Positions 1-10,159 of a stretch of DNA of 64,000 bases are shown here, piece by piece. A model generated the notes under the pieces. That model saw nothing but the letters and a program-made list of their open reading frames with translations, ran no database searches and was not told where the DNA came from. How positions within the stretch are numbered: position 1 is the stretch's first letter; every line of letters begins with the position of its first letter. Source of the DNA: Balaenoptera acutorostrata (taxonomy: Eukaryota; Chordata; Mammalia; Artiodactyla; Balaenopteridae). The position numbers and the translations under genes are program-made. The DNA lies in assembly GCF_949987535.1 (NCBI RefSeq), contig NC_080064.1:133142708-133206707 (forward strand), written 5' to 3'.

Positions 1-1084
1 AGGAAATCCACCTTCTCTGGCTGCTCATCACAGAAGGGATAGAACCTCTTGGTTCTTCTGTCGTAGCCCTGACTTTCTGTGGGTGAACCACTTCAAAGAC
101 TCTGAGCTAGTAAGAAGCACCCTTGACGTTATCGAACTCTGCAAGTGTCCGCACATGTAAGACACCATATGCAAGACAGGAACCTTTGCAAAGGAGACTG
201 GAGGGTTGAAGAGGCATCACTGGTGTCTCAAAAGTGCCTCTGGGCACAGGATCTTTTAGTTTCACTTGGTTTAGGTCTCAGTTTTCTCACACACCCCACC
301 CTAACAGCAGCACGCCTGCACTATGTCCAGTCTGTGGAAGGGAACTTGGTACACATTTTCTGGAAGGGAAGCTTCTATAAATTGTTCCTGATTGGAAGAG
401 AAGGCAGGTGGAAGATTCAGGAAGCTACAAAGGTCTCTGGCCTTAAGTAAATGAACTAAGATTCTAGACCTTCGTAACAGATTAAAGACTGTAGCTTGAA
501 GAAACTGGGGATTCCGATAACATGCAATGCGTCTTTTTCTCCTCACCCCGTGTCTTCATTGAGAAGAGAAAACAGCTTTGGCTCAGATGGTGAGAAAGAG
601 ACACGAAGGTGTTAAACAGAACTCTAAAGTGTGAGCTGCAAGGGAAGACAGCTCAAACCTCAGCATCCTTTTTGCATCATTTGGTAGGTTGTGTTCTGGC
701 TTCTAAGAAATTCCGGAGGCTTCTGCAGGGGTCTGGGAGGGTGGCAAAGAGAAGAACACCATGCAGGGGGCTGAGGTGGTTCATACTTCCTTTAGGATGG
801 CAAACTGGCTCTTTCTAACTTTCCAGAAGAACACGGAAAGACTGCTCTGCTCTGGGAAGGAAGCGGGAGTACAGTCAGTGGCCAGGTAGCTGGAAGAACA
901 TTTGAAGAGGAGATGAATATGTTTTTTTCTGCTCTACAGCGAAGTCCACACTGTCATACCTTATGACTCACAAGGTGGATGCCCATCTTGGGTAAGAATA
1001 CCCAACTTTTTATTTAAAAATAATGGGATGCTTGTCACAGGACTTATTCTTGCCCTAAGCCAAACAATGAAGTACATAAATAGC
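1..1084. other. No recognised feature
   Basis: I see no repeat or gene that I can name here. The longest frame is about 100 codons, with no recognisable domain and no splice or promoter context. It is treated as unique or very old sequence. Confidence 0.5.
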
Positions 1085-1300
1085 CATAGTAGTTATAATT
1101 TATTGACTCCTTTTTGTGAGGATTATGCAAAGCACCTGACATTTATGTTTATTAATCCCCACAACAACTCCACAAATCCATTTTGAAAGTGACCAAAAAC
1201 TGATTTAGTTTCAGAGATGTTAAGTAACTTTCCCAAAGTCACAGGGTAACAGAGCTAGGATTCAAGACCAGGCTTTTACGATCCAAGGAATCTTACCTAA
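1085..1300 (-). mobile_element. MIR SINE relic (antisense)
   Basis: Read on the plus strand, this follows the reverse complement of MIR. A stretch about cells of 'fatten, then count' type is absent; what is present is the order: tttattaatcc near 1150, a degraded middle, then the antisense core gttaagtaactttcccaaagtcac at reduced identity near 1220-1245, and the antisense head near 1255-1280. The copy is old and diverged. Confidence 0.6.
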
Positions 1301-1334
1301 AGCAAAAAGTCATGCTACCCCATTATAATACCAA

Positions 1335-1685
1335 TACCCTTCATTCATTCTACAAAGATTTATTAAGCACCTACTAGGTGCCAAGCATTGTTTAGGGGAT
1401 AGAGTGGTGAACATGACAGACAAGTTCCTTGCTTCTTTTAAACTTACATCCTAATTGGGGGTGTGGGTGGTGGAGAAAATAAACAGACAAGCAAACAAAT
1501 AAATATATAAATTATCAGATAAACACCATGTAGAGAATTAAAATAAGGTGATAAGGTAAAGAGAGACTAGAAAACTACATCAGAGGGAAGGCCTTTCTGA
1601 GGAGGTACCATTTAAAATAACAAGAGCCAGGAATGCAGAGATTAAGCTAAAGAGCGTTGCAAGCAGAGGCAACAACTTTTTATGG
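1335..1685 (-). mobile_element. L2 LINE 3' end, antisense (first half)
   Basis: The block opens with cattcattctacaaagatt and a 'tattaagcacctactaggtgcc' type motif, which is the reverse complement of the L2 3' terminus. It continues through antisense L2 sequence with aaggcctttctgaggaggta near 1589. Matching L2 sequence resumes at about 2255, so the copy appears to be split by the block at 1690-2250. Confidence 0.7.
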
Positions 1686-1689
1686 CTTG

Positions 1690-2250
1690 CTTATGGTATT
1701 TTGAAACCATAATGCACCTAGCAATATGCTGAGCTTTCTTAAGAGCTTAAATGCCAGTAGGTTCACTAGTCACTGTGATGACTGTCAACCTAAATAAAGA
1801 GGTAAACTGAGGCAAGCTCAAGTTACCAGAAATCGGGTTGATTTGAGAATAGTGGAGGGATTGCTATTCAGGAAACACGTGCTGTAGCAAGTTACAGGCA
1901 AGTCTGTTGAGGGTTTGTGGTGGGCTGTATTTATGAGCAAGCAGTGCAAAGAGGGGGAAGTTCAGGCAGAGTCCAAGCAATAAGTTTTTTGGCTTGAGGA
2001 TGGAGAGAGATTCTTGGCAGATGTTCATTGGTCAGGAGACAAGACTCAGTCTTCCATAAACCAGGCATTTATTGGAAATCAGTCTCTCAGTTCTTAAGTT
2101 CCATTCCTTTGAGGGCGCATATGTGAGGTTCTTCATTGCATACCCTCCAGTTCCATTTTAGATTGAAATCCTTTCACACAACCAAATATAGCCCCCAAAC
2201 ATTTCCAAACTTCCCTCTGTGGTGGCCCCTTCCTCCCTGCTTGTTGAAAA
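1690..2250 (-). mobile_element. Unassigned insertion, LTR-like
   Basis: This block separates two consecutive pieces of one antisense L2. Read on the minus strand it has an AATAAA signal (plus-strand tttatt at 2068-2073) followed by a pyrimidine-rich tail, as in the R-U5 part of an LTR. I could not fix TG/CA ends or a target-site duplication and cannot name the family. A different repeat class or unique sequence remains possible. Confidence 0.3.
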
Positions 2251-2254
2251 CCAC

Positions 2255-2600
2255 CATCAAAAGCGATGGCTCTAAAACAGGAATGAGCTTGGCATGTAGC
2301 AGGAATAACATGAAAGACCACAGGGCTGGAGTCTGGGGACGGCAAGAGATAATGCTAGAGAGGTTGATAGAGACTCAGATCACGTAGGGCTTTCTAAACT
2401 GCAGTGAGGGCTTTAGATTTCATTGTTAGTTCTAGTGGAAGCCACTGAAAAGCATAGTAGAAGGAGAATTGGAGAGAAGTGGAAAATTTTGATCTATTAC
2501 TTTTGGTAGTAGAATTTTCAGGTCTGTTGATTGGGTGTTGGGTGCATGGAAAAGAGATGAATCAAGGATTACACCTACTATTTTCTACTCTCTTTCCTTT
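2255..2600 (-). mobile_element. L2 LINE, antisense RT region (second half)
   Basis: This is reverse-complement L2 sequence downstream of the piece ending at 1685. It includes gatcacgtagggctttctaa near 2380 and gaatcaaggattacacctac near 2560, both typical of the antisense C-terminal reverse-transcriptase region. No open frame of useful length survives. Confidence 0.6.
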
Positions 2601-2727
2601 ACAGCACCTATTGTAATGATTTCCTAGACTTTTTTTCCTTTGTGTATTTTTCCAATTAGATCCATGTCTACTTTTTTTCTGGCACTCAATAAAAGTGTGT
2701 TGAAAAAATGATTGAAAAGAACAATAT
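2600..2727 (+). mobile_element. L2 LINE 3' terminus (sense)
   Basis: The segment ends with tggcactcaataaaagtgtg and a short gaatgattgaa-like tail. That is the sense L2 3' end, here facing the antisense L2 on its left. Confidence 0.5.
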
Positions 2728-2754
2728 GAACATCTCTTCCTCCATACATACAGA

Positions 2755-3650
2755 CCTACCTCTTTCTTTTTAATGGCTGGGTGCATAGACCGTCAGCACA
2801 TCTTCAGTCATTTCTCTATGAAGGAACATTTAATTTGTTCCCAAAGTTTTGCTGTTTCAAAAAAAAAATGCTATAATGACTATGTTTATATACATGTTTG
2901 TGTATTTCTGCTAGTATTTCTCTAGGATAGAAAAATAGAATTGGAAGGTCTAGGTATAAGCTATATATTATGACTTTCAATGGGTATTATCAAATTGCTC
3001 CGTGAAAAGTTGTACTGATTTTCACTCCTACCCACACCAGGTGAGAGTGCCTTTTCTCTATACTATAGGCCCTGTTTATATGATCATTTGTAAAAATTTT
3101 TACAACACCAGCAGGCAAAAAACGGTCTCCATAGTTTACATTAAAATATTTTTGAAGTTGAAACTTTTATTTACTGCCATTTGTGGTTCTTCTTCAGCGA
3201 ATTACCTATCTTAAAAATTAAGCTGTTGTCTTTTTATTACTGGTTTATAGCAGCTCTTTATGTGGTATGAATGTAACTCTTTGTCAGTTACATATATTAC
3301 AAAGATCTCTTCCCATTGTGTCATCTGTTTGTTAACTTTTCCATGCAGAAATATTTAACTTTTAAAAGCAAATATATTGTTTCCTGTATAGCTCTTGTCA
3401 CACTCAGACTTCCCTCACCCTATGCTTATAGGTATATATTTCTCTACTTTCTTAGAATATAAAACTTTCATTGTGCTTTAACTCCATAATGTATTTAAAA
3501 ATCTACTTTTATATAGTGTGAGATAAGTATTAAACAACTTTTTCAAAATAGATAGTGGATTACATAAGCAACACCATCTTTTAATTTCACATTTATTTGA
3601 AAGGACAGCACAATCTTAGACAAAGCTCTCTTTATGCTTGGGTTTGTTTC
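2755..3650 (-). mobile_element. L1 LINE 3' part, antisense (first half)
   Basis: This is antisense L1 3' sequence in the usual order: the mutated 'ground-gas' style 3' UTR segment near 2800-2880, the 'tatcaaattgctc' segment at 2989, and ttgtcagttacatatattac at 3282. It then reaches the ORF2 end near 3480-3650. It continues at 3994 after the LTR insertion. Confidence 0.7.
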
Positions 3651-3993
3651 TGTGAAAAAAAAATAAAAAGGAAGAAAAAAGAATCAATAGGCCCAAGGTG
3701 GAACCACTTGTCCCCAGAACAGCAAACAAAGACTTAATTGCAGTTTCCACTTCTCCCAGGAGTGGAATTTCTGGAAATTTTTGGTCAGTACTAGCGAGGT
3801 AACCTTGCCTGAAACTTTCTTTTCATTTGCTAATAACCTCCTTGTACTGCTCTGTTTCTGTAAAAGCCTTCCATTTTGTACAGCTTCTTGGAGAATCCTT
3901 CTGTTTATTAGATGGTATGCTGCCCGATTCATGAGTTGTTGAATAAAGCTAATTAGAAAGCAAATTTACTCAGTTGAATTTTATTTTTTAACA
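3651..3993 (+). mobile_element. Solo LTR inserted in L1
   Basis: The 343-bp block starts with TGTG at 3651 and ends with AACA at 3993, the TG...CA termini expected of an LTR. It has an AATAAA signal near 3943 in the plus orientation, followed by a T-rich U5-like tail. The flanks read tttc on the left and gttc on the right, compatible with a 4-bp target duplication carrying one mismatch. The L1 sequence resumes directly after the block. No internal retroviral sequence adjoins it, so it is a solo LTR. The family (ERV1-type?) is not assigned. Confidence 0.6.
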
Positions 3994-4250
3994 GTTCTAA
4001 ACTCTCTCTTCTGTTCCCTTGATCTTTTTCTCTGTTACTGGACTAGTCACTCTATTTTAATAACTGCATATTTATGACTTTTTGTGTTGGCACTTTATAT
4101 ATATATATAGATCTACTCTTCATATAGAGTTTATAATCAACTCCTCCAATGCCTCTCCCCCCACCCACTTCCCTGCCAAATCCTACTGGATTTTTGATTG
4201 GAATTACATAAAATTTATTATAATTTAATTTTGGGGGAAATATGACTGCT
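3994..4250 (-). mobile_element. L1 LINE, antisense (second half)
   Basis: The L1 3' ORF2 sequence interrupted at 3650 resumes here with ctctcttctgttcccttgat and runs to about 4245, with ttgattggaattacataaaa at 4194. An AT dinucleotide run lies near 4098-4110. Confidence 0.6.
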
Positions 4251-4284
4251 TTACACTATGAAGTGTACCCTTCTAGGAAAATAT

Positions 4285-4465
4285 GCTGACCTCTATGGCA
4301 GGCAATTTACACGTTAGTTTCATTTTATCCTCATACCAACCTATGAGGTAGATATTTATTATCTCTTTTTATAGATGAAGAAACTAAGTCTTAGGTTAAT
4401 TTACTTGTCCAAGTTCATATAGGCAGAGAGTGGGTAAAATGAAAATTAAAACCTAGGTCAATAGA
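4285..4465 (-). mobile_element. MIR SINE relic (antisense)
   Basis: The antisense MIR core is easy to read: cctatgaggtagatatttat at 4341, then tagatgaagaaactaagtct at 4372. A degraded antisense head follows. Confidence 0.75.
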
Positions 4466-4504
4466 CCAACAGGTTTCCAAAATTGGTTTTCTTTCCACTC
4501 TAAT

Positions 4505-4870
4505 ATTTGTCTCCAGTGTCAGACCAGGAAAGAGATGCTGAAGGCCTGAATTAGAGCAATAACAGTGGAGGAGATGATAAGAAGCCTGACTTGAGAGTTG
4601 TTTAGGACTCAGTGATTTATTGGATTTGGGGTAAAGGGAGAGATAAAGCTGGGGCATATAGGGGAGTTGGATGGGTGGTAGAGACATTCACCAAGAGATA
4701 CAATACAGGAGTGGAGCCAGGGTCTCTGGGGAAAGTTATGAGTTCAGTTTTGGATACATAGCTTTTGGTGTCATTCATGAAACAAAGAACAGAGGTGACT
4801 GGAAGTCTGCATGAATTGTGGTGGAAGGATAAAAGGGCAAGGGGAGATGAAGATCCTAGCAAAGGAGTTG
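4505..4870 (-). mobile_element. L2 LINE, antisense RT fragment
   Basis: On the minus strand an 81-codon frame (4617-4862) contains SKTELITFP, matching the conserved L2 block around 'K-TE-L/I-I-F-P'. The flanking sequence continues as antisense L2. The coding sequence is broken outside this frame. Confidence 0.65.
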
Positions 4871-4879
4871 TTTAAATTA

Positions 4880-5570
4880 TCCCCCAGGCCACTAGACCCC
4901 TACAATTTTTTACTGATGAGACAGGCCTCTGAATCTTCATGGGATACATCTCCCACCCTCTGGAGTGCATGTATCTTACCAAGGCCTTCAAAATACTTGC
5001 CATTTCTTGCTCATCTTGGCTGATTAATATGATGTCATCTGTAGAATACACTAATGTGTGTTCAGATGGTCCAAGTCTCTTTAGACTATATTATGACAGA
5101 GGGAGAGAGTTAATATAGCCTTAGAGGAAAACCATAAATGCATACTATTGTCTCTTCTGTGGGAACGTGAACTGTTTCTGCTCTGTTGTCTTGATAAGAT
5201 GGAAAAGAATTCATTGACCAGATCAATGGTATGTACTTTGAAGCTGAGACAGTGCTAATGTGCTCTAACAAAGATAGCATATCTGTCACGACAGCTGCAC
5301 TTAAAGGTAGTACTGATGGAGTTTGTAGCAGTCCATTGTCATTCTCTAGGCTCCGTATGGTTTCTTTATGAGTCAGACTCGTGAATTCAGTGGAAACATG
5401 ATGAGGACTACCACCCCTGACATTCCACCCCCTAGCACGCAAGGTTGTTTTGATTTACTATCTTGGCTGAAGGGTGATGGTGGTAGAGTTTGGTCTTCCC
5501 ACCATAATATGCCATGTTGTAAATGACCCTAGTTGTTGATGGTGGCTAAGAGGTGGAGGTGGAAGTAAAT
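4880..5570 (-). pseudogene. ERV-L pol (reverse transcriptase) remnant
   Basis: A 110-codon minus-strand frame (5110-5442) matches the ERV-L reverse-transcriptase region. It shows a VTDMLSLLEHIS stretch like the conserved helix before the catalytic palm, followed by a degraded asparagine/phenylalanine block. The sequence continues leftwards in another frame to the active-site box at about 5028-5045. That box reads STDD, so the usual catalytic tyrosine is absent. A stop near 5110 and at least one frame change separate the parts, so the copy is dead. It is an endogenous relic with no LTR I can pair to it. It may extend right towards 5820, but I cannot support that. Confidence 0.65.
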
Positions 5571-5826
5571 TTTGATTTTTGAAAGTATTTTTTTCTTTCA
5601 AGGCAGAGGCTTCTGCGTCATCTTCAAGCAAGGCGGAATGCTAACCTTTAATACAGAGGAGCGGGCCACTTCTGCAGGCCCAGAAAGGTCAAGGGAATCT
5701 GATGTTTCAAGGCTTTTGAGTGCATTGACCCAAATGTCCCATTTCCCAGTCTCAAGGTACCATTCCTTTCTAACCAGCATCCTTCCTCTGGCATAGTGGA
5801 CTTGCCAGAGATTTTAAACTGCTCTG
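5571..5826. other. No firm assignment (possible ERV-L extension)
   Basis: The short frames here have no recognisable domain. The position suggests the continuation of the adjacent ERV-L relic, but no motif supports it. Confidence 0.3.
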
Positions 5827-6133
5827 GGGCTTCCCTGGTGGCGCAGTGGTTGAGAATCTGCCTGCCAATGCAGGGGACACGGGTTCGAGCCCCGGTCTGG
5901 GAAGATCCCACATGCCGCGGAGCAACTGGGCCCGTGAGCCACAACTACTGAGCCTGCGCGTCTGGAGCCTGTGCTCCGCAACAAGCGAGGCCGCGATAGT
6001 GAGAGGCCCACGCGCCGCGATGAAGAGTGGCCCCCGCGCCGCGATGAAGAGTGGCCCCCGCTTGCCACAACTAGAGAAAGCCCTCGCACAGAAACGAAGA
6101 CCCAACACGGCCAAAAGTAAATAAATAAATAAA
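5827..6133 (+). mobile_element. CHR-2-type SINE, short subtype with 24-bp duplication
   Basis: The element starts with the tRNA-derived head: an A-box-like tggcgcagtgg at about 5837 and a B-box-like gggttcgagcccc at about 5880. It ends in an (AAAT)n tail. The 14-bp target duplication tttaaactgctctg lies at 5813-5826 and 6134-6147. The segment gccgcgatgaagagtggccc occurs twice in tandem near 6010-6060. This is a non-coding retroposon moved by LINE machinery. Confidence 0.95.
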
Positions 6134-6239
6134 TTTAAACTGCTCTGCAACATACTAATTAAGTCTGGGACCCGATTCTCAGATTTTTCTGTCCTGCAGC
6201 TTCAGGGGTTAGAGTCTCTCTGATGTTGCCCAGGAGGTC

Positions 6240-6445
6240 CTCTGACTTTCTCACTCCTTAGCACTAGTGACATTTTGAGCACAATAAATCTTTGTTGGGG
6301 ATGGTGTTGTGTTGTTTACCGTTGAGTGGTTAGCAGCATTGTATCAGAGGCCAGTAGCAACCTCCACTCCCACCCTCCCAGTTGTGGTAAACAAAAATGT
6401 CTCCAGACATTGCCAAATGTTCCCTGGTGGGGGCAAAATTGACTG
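6240..6445 (-). mobile_element. MER20-like hAT DNA transposon
   Basis: Read in reverse this follows MER20: a cactagtgacattttgagc end at about 6263, then caaaaatgtctccagacatt at 6392 and gccaaatgttccctggtggg at 6412. The terminal inverted repeats are eroded. It is a non-autonomous element with no coding capacity. Confidence 0.75.
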
Positions 6446-6619
6446 TAGAGAACAAGTGCATGAGATAAAAGGTTTTTAGGGTGGGACAAGCAGATATTAT
6501 ATGCCTCAGCTGTACTGATGTAATATGCCCTTCAACCCCGCCCCCCAAAACATGCTGAATCTGATTCTGTCCAAACCTTTGAGCATGCTTACACGTGTAG
6601 TGGATAATGCAGTGCACTG
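6446..6619. other. No recognised feature
   Basis: No repeat or gene identified in this short gap. Confidence 0.4.
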
Positions 6620-7045
6620 CCCACATTTCCCTTCAGGACCAAGGCACTCATTTCCCAGCAGTGAGAATGTTGGCCACTGAGGGTTCACAGCTGAAGGAAA
6701 CTGCCCTCAGCTGAAAGCAGCTGCCTTTTGCAAGGTTTCATACCCTCCCTGTAGGCGCCTACATCCAGTGACTGGCTGATGTGATGGTACAATATCACTG
6801 CCACAATTTAGAACAACTTTGAAGGGCTATCCTACTTCTAGAGCTTCCCATGGGATAGGTAGTGGCCTTTGTTGCAACTTCATTGCAGTTCGATTTCTCC
6901 CTTTGTCTAGTCCTGCTTCTTTCAATCCCACAAATGTGGTGTTCCTGAGAGCTAGCCCTAATAAATAGATCTTCCACAGATCTCTCTCTTGGTGTCTATT
7001 CCCAGAGAACCCAACCTAAGAAAGTCGGTCTGAGGAAGCAGACTA
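6620..7045 (+). mobile_element. Ancient LTR (ERV-L-like)
   Basis: The right end has the form of an LTR 3' half: AATAAA at 6960-6965, then a ctctctcttggtgtctattc tract and agaacccaacctaag at about 7005. That ending is shared by several old mammalian ERV-L LTR families. The left boundary is uncertain and I cannot give the subfamily. Confidence 0.5.
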
Positions 7046-7640
7046 CAAAATAGGATTTTAGAGTTGGACAGCCCACCGACCAGCTGGCAATAAGGATCCC
7101 GTCGCTAGTGTTCTGATAGACTCTGGCATGTGGTGAGTAGTGCAATTGTTAAAACTTTTGCTGGGAACTGGGGTGGGATACAGGTGAAGGGAATGTGCTG
7201 GCAGGTGCAGTATCTCAAGCATTTGAGAAGTCCAAGGGATGTGAAATTATAAGAACAATGAACTTAGATGGCTGAGTGCTGTCAGTTAATTGAAAAAAGA
7301 CAATAAGAAGTCTGATGTTGAGAAATGTTAGTAGTGCTGAGGTTGAGAACCCCTGATCTAATGGCTTCAACTATTGATGATCTTTCCTTGAGTCAATAGC
7401 TCATTAGGACTTATAAATTTATCATTTCTTCCACATTTATTAGATGGAATTCTCTAAAAAAGAGCTTTTAATGATCATCTAGGTTTATTTGCTTTCTCTA
7501 ATATTTTTCATTTTAGGATAATAGAACAACCAGCTATGGAATGAGACAGTAGGAATAATCAGAAGAATCATTATAGTTTTCACTACAGGCCTAAATTAAG
7601 TACAGATAATTTAAAAATGTAAAAATGAGGATCAATAAGA
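7046..7640. other. Mostly unassigned; MER20 end fragment at 7328-7357
   Basis: Most of the stretch is not recognisable. At about 7328-7357 a short piece reads tagtgctgaggttgagaacc, the terminal sequence of MER20 in the opposite orientation to the copy at 6240-6445. Confidence 0.4.
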
Positions 7641-8130
7641 TTTGATAAACAGTTACTGAGGGTCGGCAGAAGTTAGAATGACTCTTGGTTTTCTTTTTTT
7701 TTTTTAAAGAATTTTTTTATTTATTTATGGCTGAGTTGGGTCTTCGTTGCTACACGTGGGCTTTCTCTAGTTGCAGTGAGTGGGGGCTACTCTTCGTTGT
7801 GGTGTGTGGGCTTCTCATTGTGGTGGCTTCTCTTGTTGGGGAGCATGGGCTCTAGGCGTGCGGGATTCAGTAGTTGTGGCACACAGGCTCAGTAGTTGTG
7901 GCACATGAGCTTAGCTGCTCTGTGGCTTGTGGGATCTTCCCGGACCAGGGCTCGAACCCCTGTCCCCTGCATTGGCAGGCAGATTCTTAACCCCTGTGCC
8001 ACCAGGGAAGTCTGACTCTTGGTTTTCTAACTGGGTGGATAATGGTGCCAGTGCCAGTCATTAGATAAAAGAGAACAACAAGGAGGATGAGAGATTTGGA
8101 GACACTGAGTTTGAGAAGTTTAGCAGATTA
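7641..8130 (-). mobile_element. L2 LINE, antisense, split by SINE
   Basis: Antisense L2 sequence (gaatgactcttggttttct, then aactgggtggataatggtgc) reads continuously if the SINE at 7695-8012 and one duplicated target copy are removed. It continues with antisense L2 to about 8130. Confidence 0.65.
7695..8012 (-). mobile_element. CHR-2-type SINE, long subtype
   Basis: This is an antisense SINE: T-rich tail on the left, tRNA head (gccaccagggaagtc) on the right. The 16-bp target duplication tgactcttggttttct lies at 7679-7694 and 8013-8028. It carries the repeated gtagttgtggcac modules of the long subtype and is more diverged than the short-subtype copies. Confidence 0.95.
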
Positions 8131-8535
8131 AATATCATTCAGCAAATATTCACTTCCTCTTTCTCAGCGTCTGTGAGAAAACTGCTCTTCTCTGAGCCTT
8201 TGATGGTGTGCTTGGGTGCATGGCTTGTTTTGACAGACAGAATGTGGATGAAAATGATAGCTGCCCTTTCAAAGCCTAAGCCATGAGAGGTATTGTATAT
8301 TTCCACTCAGAGAAGGAGCTTCTAATGCCCGCCATGAAAACAAAAACCCCCTTCATTCTGGGTCCCAGAACAAAACACGTATGGAGCAGATCTGAGCCTA
8401 ACCCTCAGCTTGGAGCAGAGCTGCCTAGCCAAGCCCATTCTAGATCAGCTGAACTGCAGTCAATCTGCAGATTCATGAGCCTGAGAATCAATGTTTCTTT
8501 ACCATTGAATGTATGGTAGTTTGTTATGTGGCAAT
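8131..8535. other. No recognised feature
   Basis: No element or gene can be named. The frames present are short and lack domains. Confidence 0.4.
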
Positions 8536-8700
8536 ACGGTGGAAACAAAAACCCTGAGGGACACACACATGAAAATACACAGTATGGATGTAGATATGCA
8601 GTTCTCAAAATGAGGAGAAGATCACAAAGCGAAAAAGAATAGAATAAAAGAAGGACCAAAGACAGAACCCTGGGAATTATTAACATACTGACAATTTGTC
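8536..8700 (-). mobile_element. L2 LINE fragment, antisense
   Basis: The stretch at about 8650-8685 (ggaccaaagacagaaccctg) is the antisense L2 reverse-transcriptase segment next to the catalytic region. It is probably part of the same old L2 as 7641-8130, read further upstream. Confidence 0.5.
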
Positions 8701-8958
8701 ATTTGGACATGCTTGGTTCTGAGTATTGAAGATGTTTTGCTCTGTGATGATATTATCTAATTTAAAACATACATGAGGATATATATTACTATAAGAATTA
8801 TCTGTATATGCTGCCCAATCACTTAGAGCTGTAATATACACATGGACTCTGGATTACCCAGATAAGATAAAATACCAATCTGTAATTTTTTTTTTTTCTG
8901 AATAAGACACTTTCTCTCCCAGGGTAGGTCTCAATCTTTTGATTTTAAAGGTAAATTG
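8701..8958. other. AT-rich, nothing recognised
   Basis: AT-rich sequence with a poly-T run at about 8888-8898. No element identified. Confidence 0.4.
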
Positions 8959-8970
8959 CTCTTGCTGCTT

Positions 8971-9306
8971 TTTTTTTTTTTAAATATTTATTTATTTATT
9001 TATCTTTGGCTGCATTGGATCTTAGTTGCTGTGTGCGGGCTTTCTCTAGTTGTGGTGAGCGGGGGCTACTCTTCATTGCGGTGCACAGGCTTCTCATTGT
9101 GGTGGCTTCTCTTGTTGTGGAGCACGGGTTCTAGACACGCGGGCTTCAGTAGTTGTGGCACGTGGGCTCTAGAGCACAGGCTCGGTAGTTGTGGCGCATG
9201 GGCTTAGTTGCTCTGCGGCATGTGGGATCTTCCTGGACCAGGGCTCGAACCTGTGTTCCCTGCATTGGCAGGCAGATTCTTAACCACCGTGCCACCAGGG
9301 AGGCCC
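8971..9306 (-). mobile_element. CHR-2-type SINE, long subtype
   Basis: Antisense SINE with its T/(ATTT)n tail at 8971-9005 and the tRNA head ending at about 9306. The flanks ctcttgctgctt (8959-8970) and ctcttgcttctt (9309-9320) form a target duplication with one mismatch. It contains the reiterated tagttgtggc modules. Confidence 0.93.
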
Positions 9307-10155
9307 CACTCTTGCTTCTTTTGATTTTACATTCCAGCTTCTTTGCTTGGCTGGATTTTGCCTCTATAACAAAACATCTCTCCAGACTTCCAGGTCAGTT
9401 TCCATTAGAAACCATTCTGTATGTCAGTCTTTGAGATTGATTAGTCACTTTCTATTTCTCTTTCCTCAATATTCAGTTGAGAAGATTTTATTTTTTGCTC
9501 TAGGGCACTGAAAAATCAATTTTATTCTGCAAAGGTTGGAGGTTCCTGTTTTATTTTAGCGTTCTCTCTTTTCTTCTTCTCCCTCCTCCCCACTCCCTCT
9601 CCTCTCCTTTTCTTCTTCCTCTCTCTTCTCCTTGAACTCTCCTGCCTGAACTCCACCATTCTGCTCCTTTTTGTAATGACACTTTCTAATTCCTTGAGGT
9701 ACTAAGAAGAGGGTTAACAGCTGTTTTTGCTCTTGTGTCCCAACTCCACAAGTATAAAGCCATGTTTTTTTTGCTTCTTAGTTTGTTTTTATAGTGATAC
9801 AGTGTTCACCTTTTAAATGCCATGGTTCCTGTTAACTGCCAGAATCACAGTAGCATCACTGACCACAAAAATGCTTTCATTCTACTGGGGCCTGGAGCCT
9901 CTGCTCTAAGTCTAGGTAGAGACAGACACAGAATTGCATGTAAACCAAACTTCATGAAATGGTTGCAGACACTCTCTCTCCCAACCAACACTTCAGAGCA
10001 ACTTCCTGTTCTCATGAGGAACAAACCAGCATGAATTACTTTATGCAGAAAAGATAGGAGAAAGATAGTGTCATTTCCTTTGCTGAGATTATGACTTGAC
10101 ACTCATCCACTTAGTTCAGACCTTTAACAGAAAGGGGGAAGTTCTGATAAATAGC
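9307..10155. other. No gene; pyrimidine-rich tract at 9564-9640
   Basis: A CT-rich low-complexity tract sits at about 9564-9640. The rest shows no recognisable element. Two overlapping frames near 9822-10102 have no domain. Confidence 0.45.
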
Positions 10156-10159
10156 TAGT

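Noticed and set aside
5837..5893. tRNA gene suggested by A-box and B-box in SINE heads
   Set aside because: The boxes belong to tRNA-derived SINE heads. No cloverleaf or discriminator end suits a functional tRNA.
5770..6153. 127-codon and other long frames across the SINE at 5827-6133
   Set aside because: They come from the GC-rich SINE body and its duplicated unit. Similar frames recur in every CHR-2 copy.
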